Shown: positions 1-8,083 of the stretch, piece by piece
Layout of the letters: each line of letters starts with the position of its first letter
Position numbering within the stretch: position 1 is the stretch's first letter
Assembly: GCF_034087045.1 (NCBI RefSeq)
Contig: NZ_CP139247.1
Coordinates: 3,250,001 to 3,314,000, forward strand
DNA from: Chitinophaga sancti
GTDB taxonomy: Bacteria > Bacteroidota > Bacteroidia > Chitinophagales > Chitinophagaceae
Length of the DNA: 64,000 nucleotides
Direction of reading: 5' to 3'
Notes under the pieces: model-generated
What the model saw: only the letters and a program-made list of their open reading frames with translations
The model's database searches: none
Told to the model about the DNA's origin: nothing
Program-made: the position numbers and the translations under genes

Positions 1-155
1 CGTGGGATGATTTTGTAAACGTTTACCTGCATTATTAGAGAGGTTTCAATTTTCACAAACTTTCATCCTTTCAAAAATGACGCAAATAGATAGCTATATA
101 GTGGCAAAGACAGATAGTAAATCTATGCTTTCTTATATGAACCAAATGGTCATGA

Positions 156-296
156 TGCTGGAAATTGGATGCGAAAGATATGCTACCTAAATTGCCAGGG
201 CGTAATGATCTGAAAACTACGCTTCGTTATTTACATACAAGTAATAAAGACTTACTAAAAATTATTAGCCCATTAGATGATTTAAAACTAACCTAA
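156..296 (+). pseudogene. Remnant of tyrosine recombinase (integrase) C-terminus
   Basis: Frame +3 from 156 to the stop at 294-296 reads as the tail of a Bacteroidota phage-type integrase: NDLKTTLRYLHTSNKDLL followed by KIISPLDDLKL. The Tyr of TTLRY (codon 228-230) fits the catalytic nucleophile. The Gly-His usually found just upstream is Gly-Arg here (198-203), and the frame is closed by a stop at 153-155. No integrase body lies upstream within the window, and 77-190 is only a short ORF in another frame. It is therefore a decayed fragment. From 297 to 556 I see no gene. Confidence 0.72.
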
Positions 297-556
297 GTTG
301 TATTTGCGCTACCCGGTGATAAACGCTTTTTTGGGATAAAAAGCTCAAAAATGATAACTTGCAAATATTGTTTCCCGCTAAAAGTAGCGTATAATAGCGG
401 AAATGTAATGTTAGTGGCAATGGCAACGACCGACAGCCATAACATCATGACAGGAAGTAATAAAGAAAAACGTCATTTCAACTACAACAATACTCATTTA
501 AGACACAACCAATCGTAACCATTTGCAGAATTTTGTTCCATAAAAATTATTATAAA

Positions 557-1018
557 ATGGACAAGACAACAATTCAAATCCCTGCTAAAAATGCCCAAAG
601 TATTTTCAGTAGTATTCGAGGTGCACACGTAGCTCTTAGAGTTCCTGATTTTGAAGCCAGTAAAAAATGGTATGTAGAAAAACTAGATTTTCGGGTTATT
701 CATGAATGGCCTTTTGGCGACCTTCAATTGGCTTATTTGGCCCCTCCAAAGGATGACAATTTTTGGATAGAACTATTGGCAGGAGCTAACCCAAAACCAC
801 AAAACATTTTTACCGACCTAAACGAAAGCCTTCACCCTGCTGGTTATCATCATTTTTGTTTAAATGTAAATAGTGTGGATGAAACACTTGCCGAATTAAA
901 AAGAAGAAATGTTTCCATTATTGGCGATCCTTTCGACCTACCCGTTATCGGCAAAAGACTTGCATTTTTTGCTGACTTAGATGGCAACCTTATTGAGTTG
1001 GCAGAAACAATTGGTTAA
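557..1018 (+). CDS. VOC (glyoxalase/bleomycin-resistance fold) protein
   Basis: A 153-residue single-domain protein of the vicinal-oxygen-chelate fold. The N-terminal GAHVALRVPDFEASKKWY strand-helix contains the usual first metal-ligand His. The C-terminal half has YHHFCLNV and ends DLDGNLIELAE, whose Glu is the usual last ligand. No signal peptide, so cytoplasmic. Members include glyoxalase I, fosfomycin- and bleomycin-resistance proteins and dioxygenases; the substrate cannot be told here. An upstream TTG at 533 is possible, but the ATG at 557 starts a better fitting N-terminus. It heads an AT-rich co-directional cluster with an SDR, an AraC regulator and an NTF2-like protein, a set that suggests a small-molecule detoxification or redox locus acquired by transfer. 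Confidence 0.8.
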   Translation: MDKTTIQIPAKNAQSIFSSIRGAHVALRVPDFEASKKWYVEKLDFRVIHEWPFGDLQLAYLAPPKDDNFWIELLAGANPKPQNIFTDLNESLHPAGYHHFCLNVNSVDETLAELKRRNVSIIGDPFDLPVIGKRLAFFADLDGNLIELAETIG

Positions 1019-1039
1019 TAATCATTAGAATAAATTGAA

Positions 1040-1867
1040 ATGCAAAAGACAATATTTATTACAGGTGCATCGGCAGGTTTAGGCAAGGCAACAGCTAAAT
1101 TATTTCAATCAAAAGGTTGGAATGTAATTGCTGCAATGCGAAACCCCGCAAAAGAAACAGAACTCAATCAATTAGAAAATATAAATTTGGTTTCGTTGGA
1201 AGTCACCAATGTTTCACAGATTAATGAAACAGTTAAGAGCATCATTGCCCACCAGAACGTGGATGTTGTTTTCAACAATGCAGGGTATGGTTTAGGAGGA
1301 GCTTTGGAGTATGCAACTGATGAACAAATTTTGCAACAAATAGAAACCAACCTTACAGGCGTTATCAGAGTTACTAAAGCTTTTATTCCCTATTTCAAAC
1401 AAAAAGAAGCAGGGCTTTTTATTACAACCACCTCTGTTTTTGGATTTTCGTCTTGCCCTTTGTCTAGCGTTTACAACGCTACCAAATGGGCATTAGAAGG
1501 ATTTAGCGAAAGCATTTCATACGACCTTGCTCTATTTAATGTTGGAATTAAAACCGTGGCATCAGGAGGCATTAAAAGTAATTTTGTAAATGCAATGCAA
1601 TTTGCTGGAGGTAAGGAATATGAGGTTCTAAACGAAAGTATGGGCAAACTTATCAGTAATGGGCAGCTTTTTCAGTTTAATGAAGTAGAAGAAATAGCAG
1701 AAGTGGTATATAAAGCAGCAACAGATGGTAAAGATCAATTAAGATATTTAGCGGGTAGGGATGCTGAACAAACAGCTCAAGAACGGTTGCAAGAAGGTGC
1801 AGACAATTTCAGAATAAAATTGAGGCAGTCACTTCATATTAAGTCACCTTTTGAAAGGACATTATAA
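1040..1867 (+). CDS. Short-chain dehydrogenase/reductase
   Basis: A classical SDR of 275 residues. TGASAGLG at residues 8-15 is the Rossmann dinucleotide-binding loop, NNAG at 79-82 the structural motif, and Ser132, Tyr145 and Lys149 (YNATK) form the catalytic set. It would carry out NAD(P)-dependent oxidoreduction of an alcohol, aldehyde or ketone; the substrate is unknown. It lies 21 bp after the VOC gene. The downstream AraC gene begins within or just past its end (a TTG at 1851 overlaps, the ATG at 1890 does not). SDR and AraC genes are often paired in Bacteroidota, the regulator controlling the reductase. Confidence 0.9.
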   Translation: MQKTIFITGASAGLGKATAKLFQSKGWNVIAAMRNPAKETELNQLENINLVSLEVTNVSQINETVKSIIAHQNVDVVFNNAGYGLGGALEYATDEQILQQIETNLTGVIRVTKAFIPYFKQKEAGLFITTTSVFGFSSCPLSSVYNATKWALEGFSESISYDLALFNVGIKTVASGGIKSNFVNAMQFAGGKEYEVLNESMGKLISNGQLFQFNEVEEIAEVVYKAATDGKDQLRYLAGRDAEQTAQERLQEGADNFRIKLRQSLHIKSPFERTL

Positions 1868-1889
1868 TGCATTTTGTAAATTTGTAGCA

Positions 1890-2807
1890 ATGGGAAAACA
1901 GGAAAGACTACCACAATCATTTAATTCTATTTCAGAGTTACATAAAGCATTGGGCTTGCCTAAGCCTTTACATCCATTGGTAAGTTTGGTAAACTATGCC
2001 GATATAAAACTGCCCGATGAAGAGATGCCCAAATTGTTGTTGCTCAATTTCTATAAAGTTTCATTCAAATTTAATTTTACGGGGAAAATCAGATATGGAC
2101 AAGGCTATTACGATTTTAATGAAGGCGGTTTGTGTTTCTATTCGCCCAACCAAATTATAGCAAGTGCCGAAGAGGATACTGATTATTCAGGCTATACACT
2201 ACTTATTCATCCCGATTTTATTCGCAATTACTCAATCTCAACACGAATTAAAACATTTGGCTTTTTTTCATATGCAGCCAATGAGGGGTTATTTGTTTCC
2301 GACAAAGAACGTCAAACGCTTTTATCTGTTTTTGAAAATATACAAGATGAGCTAAACACATCTATTGACGAATTTAGTCAGGATGTAATGGTTTCGCATA
2401 TTGAGGTTTTACTCAATTATAGCAACCGTTTTTATAAACGCCAATTCATTACACGAAAAGCGGTAAACCACAATTTGCTTACCCAAATGGAACAAATTTT
2501 AAATGATTATTTCGACAAAGATGAAAGTTCGCAAAAAGGACTTCCAACAGTAGAATATTTGGCAGGGAGTTTAAACGTTTCACCAAGATATTTAAGCGAT
2601 ATGCTTCGTTCCTTAACCGGACAAAATGCACAACACCACATTCACGAAAAACTAATTGAAAAGGCAAAAGAATATTTAGCAACCACGCAATTATCAGTAT
2701 CAGAAATTGCCTATCAATTAGGGTTTGAACATTCACAATCCTTCAACAAATTATTCAAAAGGAAAACGAGTGTCACACCACTGGAATATAAGCAATCTTT
2801 AAATTAA
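1890..2807 (+). CDS. AraC family transcriptional regulator
   Basis: The N-terminal half is a cupin-like sensing domain (a YGQGYYDFNEGGLCFYSPNQ segment is recognisable). The last hundred or so residues form the double helix-turn-helix of AraC/XylS proteins: VEYLAGSLNVSPRYLSDMLR is the first HTH, and VSEIAYQLGFEHSQSFNKLF followed by KRKTSVTPLEY the second with the family signature. The reading frame is open back to a TTG at 1851, inside the SDR gene; I prefer the ATG at 1890. It probably activates the neighbouring SDR/VOC genes, and the ligand is unknown. It shares the AT-rich composition of the cluster. Confidence 0.88.
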   Translation: MGKQERLPQSFNSISELHKALGLPKPLHPLVSLVNYADIKLPDEEMPKLLLLNFYKVSFKFNFTGKIRYGQGYYDFNEGGLCFYSPNQIIASAEEDTDYSGYTLLIHPDFIRNYSISTRIKTFGFFSYAANEGLFVSDKERQTLLSVFENIQDELNTSIDEFSQDVMVSHIEVLLNYSNRFYKRQFITRKAVNHNLLTQMEQILNDYFDKDESSQKGLPTVEYLAGSLNVSPRYLSDMLRSLTGQNAQHHIHEKLIEKAKEYLATTQLSVSEIAYQLGFEHSQSFNKLFKRKTSVTPLEYKQSLN

Positions 2808-2812
2808 ACCTA

Positions 2813-3148
2813 ATGAACATCAACAAATTTATACAAAACTGGCTTACAATTGCCAACGCTTATGAAACAAAAAAATTTGTAGAACAATGGCATCAAAACG
2901 CCATACTTAACGATCCTTCGGTTGGACAGATTTTTAAAGGACACCAAGCCATTAAAACATATTTTGAAGATTATTTTATTGGTTACAAGACACAAACCCG
3001 ACTTGTTAAATTAGACATCATCTCGGACAATGAAGCTCATTTTGAAGTGGAATTTACAGGTGAGTTTCCTGGCAATAAAATCGGTGGTATGTTTGAAATC
3101 ACATTCAAAGATTGTAAGATTGCAAAAGCAAAAGCCGACTTGATATAG
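2813..3148 (+). CDS. NTF2-like (SnoaL-type) small protein
   Basis: A 111-residue protein with the cone-shaped NTF2/SnoaL pattern: an N-terminal helix with FVEQWHQNAILNDP, then GHQAIKTYFEDYF, then alternating beta strands (AHFEVEFTGEFPGNKIGGMF). It starts 5 bp after the AraC stop and so is probably co-transcribed. Such proteins are small-molecule isomerases, hydrolases or binding proteins, usually cytoplasmic; no specific reaction can be assigned. It closes the AT-rich cluster; the next gene (GH3) has clearly different base composition. Confidence 0.65.
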   Translation: MNINKFIQNWLTIANAYETKKFVEQWHQNAILNDPSVGQIFKGHQAIKTYFEDYFIGYKTQTRLVKLDIISDNEAHFEVEFTGEFPGNKIGGMFEITFKDCKIAKAKADLI

Positions 3149-3282
3149 AGAGTAGTCACCTACTTCTAAAAATAAACAGCGGTCATTTTTGAACTTTTTC
3201 ATCCACTGAATACTTTTTCTTTGCAGAAAATTGTCTGCCAATCTGTGCATGCAGCTGAAATGCTTAATCGGGTTAACATAAA

Positions 3283-3317
3283 TAAGTTTGTCAATTGGGT
3301 TAATTGGAATAAGTTTA
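3283..3317 (+). promoter_or_regulatory. Candidate Bacteroidota promoter for the GH3 gene
   Basis: TTTG at 3287-3290, a 19-bp spacer, then TAAGTTTA at 3310-3317, one mismatch from the Bacteroidota minus-7 consensus TAnnTTTG. An exact TAAGTTTG also lies at 3283-3290, overlapping the first box. The distance to the start codon at 3373 leaves a leader of about 50 bases. Inferred from consensus only. Confidence 0.4.
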
Positions 3318-3372
3318 ATGACTGTCTGATTGACAATTTTACTTATTTTCCGTTAAAGACAACCCTCATGTT

Positions 3373-5985
3373 ATGAAAAAACTAATCGTATTTATTGGAT
3401 TATTTATTGCCGGATCTTCCCTGGGCCAGCAGTATAAGAGTTTTCCTATGTGGGATCACACGCTGCCTGTGGAGCAACGTGTTAATGATCTGGTTCACCG
3501 GTTGACGCTGGAAGAAAAGGTGGGGCAAATGGTCAATGCGGCACCTGCTATCACCCATCTGGGTATACCTGCCTATGACTGGTGGAATGAAACGCTTCAT
3601 GGCGTTGCCCGTACTCCTTATCACGTTACTTCTTATCCGCAGGCCATTGCCATGGCAGCCACCTGGGATACTGCTGCTTTGTTCCTGATGGCAGATTACT
3701 CGGCCACCGAGGGTAGGGCCATTCATAACAGGGCTACCGCTGAAGGAAAGAACAATGAACGCTATATGGGGTTAACCTACTGGACACCCAATATCAATAT
3801 ATTTCGTGATCCCCGTTGGGGCAGAGGACAGGAGACCTACGGAGAGGATCCCTACCTGACCGCTAAACTGGGAGCTGCCTTTGTACGCGGACTGCAGGGT
3901 GATGATCCTGTATACCTGAAGGCTGCTGCCTGCGCCAAACATTTTGCTGTACACAGCGGTCCGGAACCCAGCAGGCATTCCGATGATATTCATCCTTCGC
4001 TGCATGATCTCTGGGATACTTACCTGCCTGCTTTTCATGAACTGGTTGTCAATGCGGGTGTTGCCGGCGTGATGTGTGCATACAATGCCGTAGATGGTCA
4101 GCCTTGCTGTGGAAATGATCTGCTGATGACCAGCATTCTGCGAAGGCAATGGAAGTTCACCGGTTATGTAACCAGCGATTGTTGGGCGCTGGATGATTTT
4201 TTCAAATACCATAAGACCCATAAGGATGCTACTGCAGCAGCAGCAGATGCCCTCATTCATTCAACAGATATTGAGTGCGGCACCTCGGTCTACTATTCGC
4301 TGATCAATGCAGTAAAAACCGGGTTGATCAGCGAAGCGCAGCTGGATACTTCTCTCAGTAGATTATTCACCATACGGTACCGGCTGGGTTTGTTCGACCC
4401 GGTATCACAGGTTAGGTATGCACAAACGCCCGCTTCAGTACTGGAAAGCCCGGAGCATGATGCCCATGCCCTGAAAATGGCCAGAGAATCCATTGTTTTA
4501 CTTAAAAACTCGGAAGGCGTACTACCGCTTAGTAAAAAGATAAAAAAGATAGCGGTGATAGGGCCCAATGCTGATAATAAAATAGCAGTTCTTGGCAACT
4601 ATAACGGAACCCCCTCCCGGGTTGTGACCGTTGTGGAAGGCATCAGGGAAAAGCTGGGTCCGGATGTAACACTTATTTACGAAAAGGCGATCAATCATAC
4701 TAACGATACCCTGCTGAATTACCGGGATATTACCGCTATGCTATCCTTTAATGGGAGTCCGGGTGTGCAGGCAGCGTATTTTGACAATGAGCGGCTGGAA
4801 GGTACACCCCTGCAGACCCTCATTGAAAAGGATATTGACCATTACTGGGCGGAAGGACAGACACCTGCACCTAACCTGAAGACCATCCATTATTCAGCCA
4901 GGTACACCACCTTTCTGAAAGCAGCAGCAACGGAGGTAATGAATTTTGAGATAGATGGAGATGACGGCTATCGCCTGTTTATCAATGACTCTTTGATCGT
5001 TGATGCCTGGACAAAGAACCGCTGGGGTGCAAGACCCTTTATATTATCTGCCAGGAAAGACAGCAGCTACAAAATCGTGGTGGAATTTCATCAGAATGAG
5101 GGCAATGCCTTTATCCAGGTCAAAGCCGGCGACAGGGTAAAAACTGACTTTGCTGCTTTGGCAGGAAGGCTGAAGGATGTAGATGCCATCATTTTTGCCG
5201 GCGGTATCTCACCGCAACTGGAAGGAGAAGAGATGCCTGTAAGTGTGCCCGGGTTTGACGGTGGAGACCGCACTACCATTATGTTGCCCAAGGTCCAGAC
5301 AGCGCTGCTGAAAGCCTTACAGCAAACCGGTAAACCGGTCGTTTTTGTGATGATGACTGGCAGCGCTATTGCTATTCCTGAAGAGGAGGCGAAGCTACCT
5401 GCAATTATTAACGCCTGGTATGGAGGGCAGCGGGCAGGTACTGCTATTGCGGATGTGCTTTTTGGTGATTATAATCCTTCGGGACGCCTGCCTGTGACGT
5501 TCTATGCATCAGATAAAGATCTGCGTTCTTTCACAGACTATTCAATGCAGAATAGGACTTATCGCTATTTCAGGGGGAAGCCTTTATACCCATTTGGATA
5601 TGGATTAAGCTACACTCATTTCTCTTATAATGAGCTAAAGGCAGCAGAAAGTGTCCGCAAAGGGACGCCAGTTAGTATCAGTGTATTGTTGACTAATACA
5701 GGGCAATTTGATGGGGATGAGGTGGTACAGCTCTATGTAAGTCACCCCGGGGAGGCAAATGCACCTGTAAGGGCATTAAAAGGTTTTCAGCGCATATCGT
5801 TGAAACATGGTGAAAGTAAAAAAGTATCATTCACATTAACGACAGAAGATCTTTCTCTGGTTGATGACAATGGAAAACAATATCAACCTGGCGGAAAAAC
5901 AGTGATCAGTATAGGAGGAGGACAACCGGGGCAGGAGCATGGTGGTATAAATAAGGTGTTATTGCATACGGTAATGGTCCGGTAA
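3373..5985 (+). CDS. Secreted GH3 beta-glucosidase/beta-xylosidase with PA14 insert
   Basis: An 870-residue exo-acting glycoside hydrolase. Residues 1-18 are a Sec signal peptide. The GH3 TIM barrel follows, with Lys189-His190 (KHF) in the substrate pocket and the catalytic nucleophile Asp269 (TSDCWA). The alpha/beta sandwich contains a PA14 insertion (about 455-600) and the probable acid/base Glu617 in ISPQLEGEE. A fibronectin III-like domain ends the protein. This layout fits periplasmic or surface beta-xylosidases and beta-glucosidases of Bacteroidota, which release terminal sugars from oligosaccharides; the exact substrate is not predictable. It is a single gene with its own candidate promoter upstream and a strong hairpin downstream. 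No SusCD pair lies beside it. Confidence 0.9.
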   Translation: MKKLIVFIGLFIAGSSLGQQYKSFPMWDHTLPVEQRVNDLVHRLTLEEKVGQMVNAAPAITHLGIPAYDWWNETLHGVARTPYHVTSYPQAIAMAATWDTAALFLMADYSATEGRAIHNRATAEGKNNERYMGLTYWTPNINIFRDPRWGRGQETYGEDPYLTAKLGAAFVRGLQGDDPVYLKAAACAKHFAVHSGPEPSRHSDDIHPSLHDLWDTYLPAFHELVVNAGVAGVMCAYNAVDGQPCCGNDLLMTSILRRQWKFTGYVTSDCWALDDFFKYHKTHKDATAAAADALIHSTDIECGTSVYYSLINAVKTGLISEAQLDTSLSRLFTIRYRLGLFDPVSQVRYAQTPASVLESPEHDAHALKMARESIVLLKNSEGVLPLSKKIKKIAVIGPNADNKIAVLGNYNGTPSRVVTVVEGIREKLGPDVTLIYEKAINHTNDTLLNYRDITAMLSFNGSPGVQAAYFDNERLEGTPLQTLIEKDIDHYWAEGQTPAPNLKTIHYSARYTTFLKAAATEVMNFEIDGDDGYRLFINDSLIVDAWTKNRWGARPFILSARKDSSYKIVVEFHQNEGNAFIQVKAGDRVKTDFAALAGRLKDVDAIIFAGGISPQLEGEEMPVSVPGFDGGDRTTIMLPKVQTALLKALQQTGKPVVFVMMTGSAIAIPEEEAKLPAIINAWYGGQRAGTAIADVLFGDYNPSGRLPVTFYASDKDLRSFTDYSMQNRTYRYFRGKPLYPFGYGLSYTHFSYNELKAAESVRKGTPVSISVLLTNTGQFDGDEVVQLYVSHPGEANAPVRALKGFQRISLKHGESKKVSFTLTTEDLSLVDDNGKQYQPGGKTVISIGGGQPGQEHGGINKVLLHTVMVR

Positions 5986-5990
5986 GTTGA

Positions 5991-6037
5991 AAAATGTAAA
6001 ATGAAAAGGTCGGAGATATCTCCGGTCTTTACATTTT
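5991..6037 (+). terminator. Inverted repeat after the GH3 gene
   Basis: The outer arms AAAATGTAAA (5991-6000) and TTTACATTTT (6028-6037) flank the perfect inner palindrome CGGAGATATCTCCG. It starts a few bases after the GH3 stop codon and ends in a T-rich arm, so it is a likely intrinsic terminator. Confidence 0.7.
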
Positions 6038-6279
6038 AAAATAGCTTGAGCTGCTAATCAATCTTCCCAAATTTCATCGCTATAATCCCTCCGGGACCAT
6101 TGAAACACTTATCTTTCAGGATGATATTGATAATGACACACTGAATATAGAAGTGAGTCTCAGAAAGGAATTAAATGTATTGGGTTATGAATTGCAAAGC
6201 AGCGAATTTTCAGTTTTCGCCCAAGAATTTGACTTGATCCATAGTTCAGGAGAGGGGAGTTGGGTGTGGAATAAGACAA

Positions 6280-6308
6280 TAACGCCGGAGATACTATCCC
6301 CGGCGTTA
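6280..6308 (-). terminator. Probable original terminator of tRNA-Leu, displaced by the islet
   Basis: Arms TAACGCCGG (6280-6288) and CCGGCGTTA (6300-6308). Read on the minus strand, it follows the duplicated tRNA 3' end (6315-6328) after six bases and is followed by a T-rich run. That is the expected place for a tRNA terminator before an element inserted into the tRNA 3' end. Confidence 0.55.
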
Positions 6309-6313
6309 GCCAA

Positions 6314-6328
6314 GTGCCCAGAACTGGA
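6314..6328. repeat. attachment-site direct repeat (distal copy of tRNA-Leu 3' end)
   Basis: GTGCCCAGAACTGGA at 6314-6328 is identical, in the same orientation, to 10630-10644. That segment is the last 14 bases of the minus-strand tRNA-Leu gene plus one flanking base. The copy lies on the 3' side of the tRNA, as expected for integration by a tyrosine recombinase. Confidence 0.75.
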
Positions 6329-6615
6329 ACGTTCGTGGGTTATGATTATCAATTAGTTGCGGATATTGTATGTCGAATGCTTGTCAAAGAGTTAGAACTC
6401 ACAGAAAAATGGTCAGTTTTGGAAACTTCCTTACTTTTTCTACCTATCGAAGTAAATATAAGTAATTAAGCTATATTAATAGTAAATGGGTTCTAATCCC
6501 TTCTTTACCTCTAAATAAACTACCGCTCAGGTTGTTGAGTTGAAGAGAGGCTAAATGAAGCCGACATTTACATTCTTATAACAAGGTCTGGATGTTCGCA
6601 GCTTATGGAGCTGCA

Positions 6616-7566
6616 TTATTCTTTTGTATGGTATGACTGCATCTCTGAAAATTTAAATTGTAGCTTTCTGTTATCAGTTACCGGATAATTACATCCAAAT
6701 TCGAAAGGTATAATTTGGTAAACTTTCTGCTTCCCATTTGAAAAATTGTAAATCGCTGCCGGCATCAGTTCTAAGCATAGCGTACGTTTGTTGTTATGAA
6801 TACGCCTTTGAACATCGGTGAAGGGTAAAAATATCTGAAACACTTGGTTAGCAAACCTTAAAACAAGTGTGTATTCTGGATATTCTTCCTGTTTTGTATG
6901 TAAACGATTTGCCTGATATAACTCCGCTGAAGGACTCGGCCAGTACATACCATTGAGTGTTGTCATAAATCCATATCTGACATAGTCCAGATCTTCGTGT
7001 TCTGATAAGAGCCATTGATAAATATGCGAACAATGACTGTCAAAGTCTTTAGGTAATAAGGACCTTCCGATTTTAACTAGCGCTTTGTAAATTTTAGTCG
7101 GAATATAAGGAGGATATCTGAAAAGAATGCTCAGCATATGGTTGTCTTTATCAATTATTAAATCCTTATCTAGACCTACGTATAATTTACGATTACTTTC
7201 ATCATGGTAGCTAATCCTGGTAACCGAACCGTTATTTCCGCCAATGGATCTGGATTGAAAAGTAGGAACTTTATTTTTGCTCCTAATCCCTAGTATGGTC
7301 ATAAAAGGACGAATGAATGTAGCTAAATGTGACTCATAATCACTAAATATATCGTTGCATTTATCGCATTCCTCACAGGTATGCACCTGGTTTTTGCCAA
7401 GCAATTCTGGTAATAGGGGGATTTCCGAAAAGACTGTTTGTGTAGAATCTCCCTTGCAGAATCGGCAATAATTTTTTTTATCACATTTTTTTTCTGTTAA
7501 ATATGCAGACGTATTTAACAAGCTATATTTTTTCCAGAAGATGGTGGCATCAGAGCCTTGTCTCAT
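6616..7566 (-). CDS. HNH-like zinc-ribbon protein, possibly inactive nuclease
   Basis: A 316-residue cytoplasmic protein. The N-terminal part has CRFC (Cys34, Cys37), then LPELLGKNQVHTCEECDKCN with a second Cys pair (Cys67, Cys70). The spacing and the PE-LGN-like segment resemble bacterial HNH-type proteins, where the text before it is normally AHAIPE and supplies the catalytic His. Here it reads SEIPLLPE, so the expected His is missing. The remaining 220 residues are not recognised. It is the last gene of the minus-strand set on the tRNA-Leu islet, separated from the nucleotidyltransferase by a 0.5-kb graveyard. It could be a DNA-binding or defence accessory protein; function is unknown. Confidence is good for a real gene, modest for the family. 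Confidence 0.6.
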   Translation of the reverse strand: MRQGSDATIFWKKYSLLNTSAYLTEKKCDKKNYCRFCKGDSTQTVFSEIPLLPELLGKNQVHTCEECDKCNDIFSDYESHLATFIRPFMTILGIRSKNKVPTFQSRSIGGNNGSVTRISYHDESNRKLYVGLDKDLIIDKDNHMLSILFRYPPYIPTKIYKALVKIGRSLLPKDFDSHCSHIYQWLLSEHEDLDYVRYGFMTTLNGMYWPSPSAELYQANRLHTKQEEYPEYTLVLRFANQVFQIFLPFTDVQRRIHNNKRTLCLELMPAAIYNFSNGKQKVYQIIPFEFGCNYPVTDNRKLQFKFSEMQSYHTKE

Positions 7567-7662
7567 ATGACCTATTTATACGAATATAAAAATTCAAGAC
7601 GTGATTTATTGAAAAGCATTATGGTTATTGGTGGCCGTTGTATTTTAGCTTTCGTCCCTAAG

Positions 7663-7803
7663 TTATGATAGTAACAAGTAACTTTTTACAGAACCATCAT
7701 TCTTCTGCATTAACACAGTGTCTAAAACGGAGGTCATTGGTCCACCCATAACGTAGCATACCGGCTTTTCGTCAATTTTGGTGATAAAAGACACTTTATA
7801 AGT
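7663..7803 (-). pseudogene. C-terminal fragment of an unidentified protein
   Basis: On the minus strand the frame directly after the transposase stop stays open for 46 codons and reads YKVSFITKIDEKPVCYVMGG, PMTSVLDTVLMQKNDGSVKS, then a natural-looking end YLLLS and stop (7663-7665). The sequence has the texture of a real protein tail but I do not recognise the family. It has no start of its own and is probably what remains of a gene cut by the ISL3 element. Confidence 0.4.
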
Positions 7804-7959
7804 TTAATCAAAATTCAATATCAGCCTGCGTCTTAATAGATCGAAACTACGTCTTCCGTACATCTGACGTTTAACTGTTGTAAGCTTATTAATTTGTCCC
7901 TAAACCTGAACGTTGATCCATTTCAACAAAACGGCAGTTTTGGACTGCAGTGAAGCCCA
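7804..7959 (-). pseudogene. ISL3-family transposase remnant
   Basis: Minus-strand translation gives KWINVQV, a stop (7900-7902), then GQINKLTTVKRQMYGRRSFD and LLRRRLILNFD. This matches the conserved C-terminus of ISL3 (IS204/IS1001/IS1096/IS1165) transposases, normally W-NGQVEGQINKLK-VKRQMYGR-SF-LLRRR. The Gly of NGQ has become Val, and the Glu codon of VEG is a stop (GAG to TAG). The rest of the enzyme is gone; 7960-8083 holds frame-shifted scraps only, and 7567-7662 nothing recognisable. It is a dead insertion-sequence relic inside the tRNA-Leu islet. Confidence 0.75.
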
Positions 7960-8083
7960 TTAGAAACTGGGGCATGATCCTTAATCAGTTCTTTACTATA
8001 TTTGGGAGTTGGGTACGAATTTAGCTAGTTAAAATCCTCGATTTTCCAAGTTTACATACTTCATGAAATAGTTCCTAATTTTT

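Larger units (their letters stand above)
6045..6469 (+). other. Unidentified broken reading frames between GH3 and the islet
   Basis: Frame A is open from 6045 to 6356 without a convincing ATG (GTG at 6153) and reads protein-like at first (FHRYNPSGTIETLIFQDDID, then SLRKELNVLGYELQSSEF). Frame B is open from 6275 to 6469 and reads TGTFVGYDYQLVADIVCRML in its second half. The two overlap exactly where the tRNA-Leu 3'-end repeat lies (6314-6328), and a terminator-like hairpin (6280-6308) interrupts frame A. The simplest view is two fragments on either side of an integration junction, with neither a complete gene. Nothing else is recognisable up to 6615. Confidence 0.3.

Noticed and set aside
77..190. 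37-codon ORF at the window start
   Set aside because: It overlaps the integrase remnant in another frame, is Met-rich without domain character, and is probably a by-product of decay.
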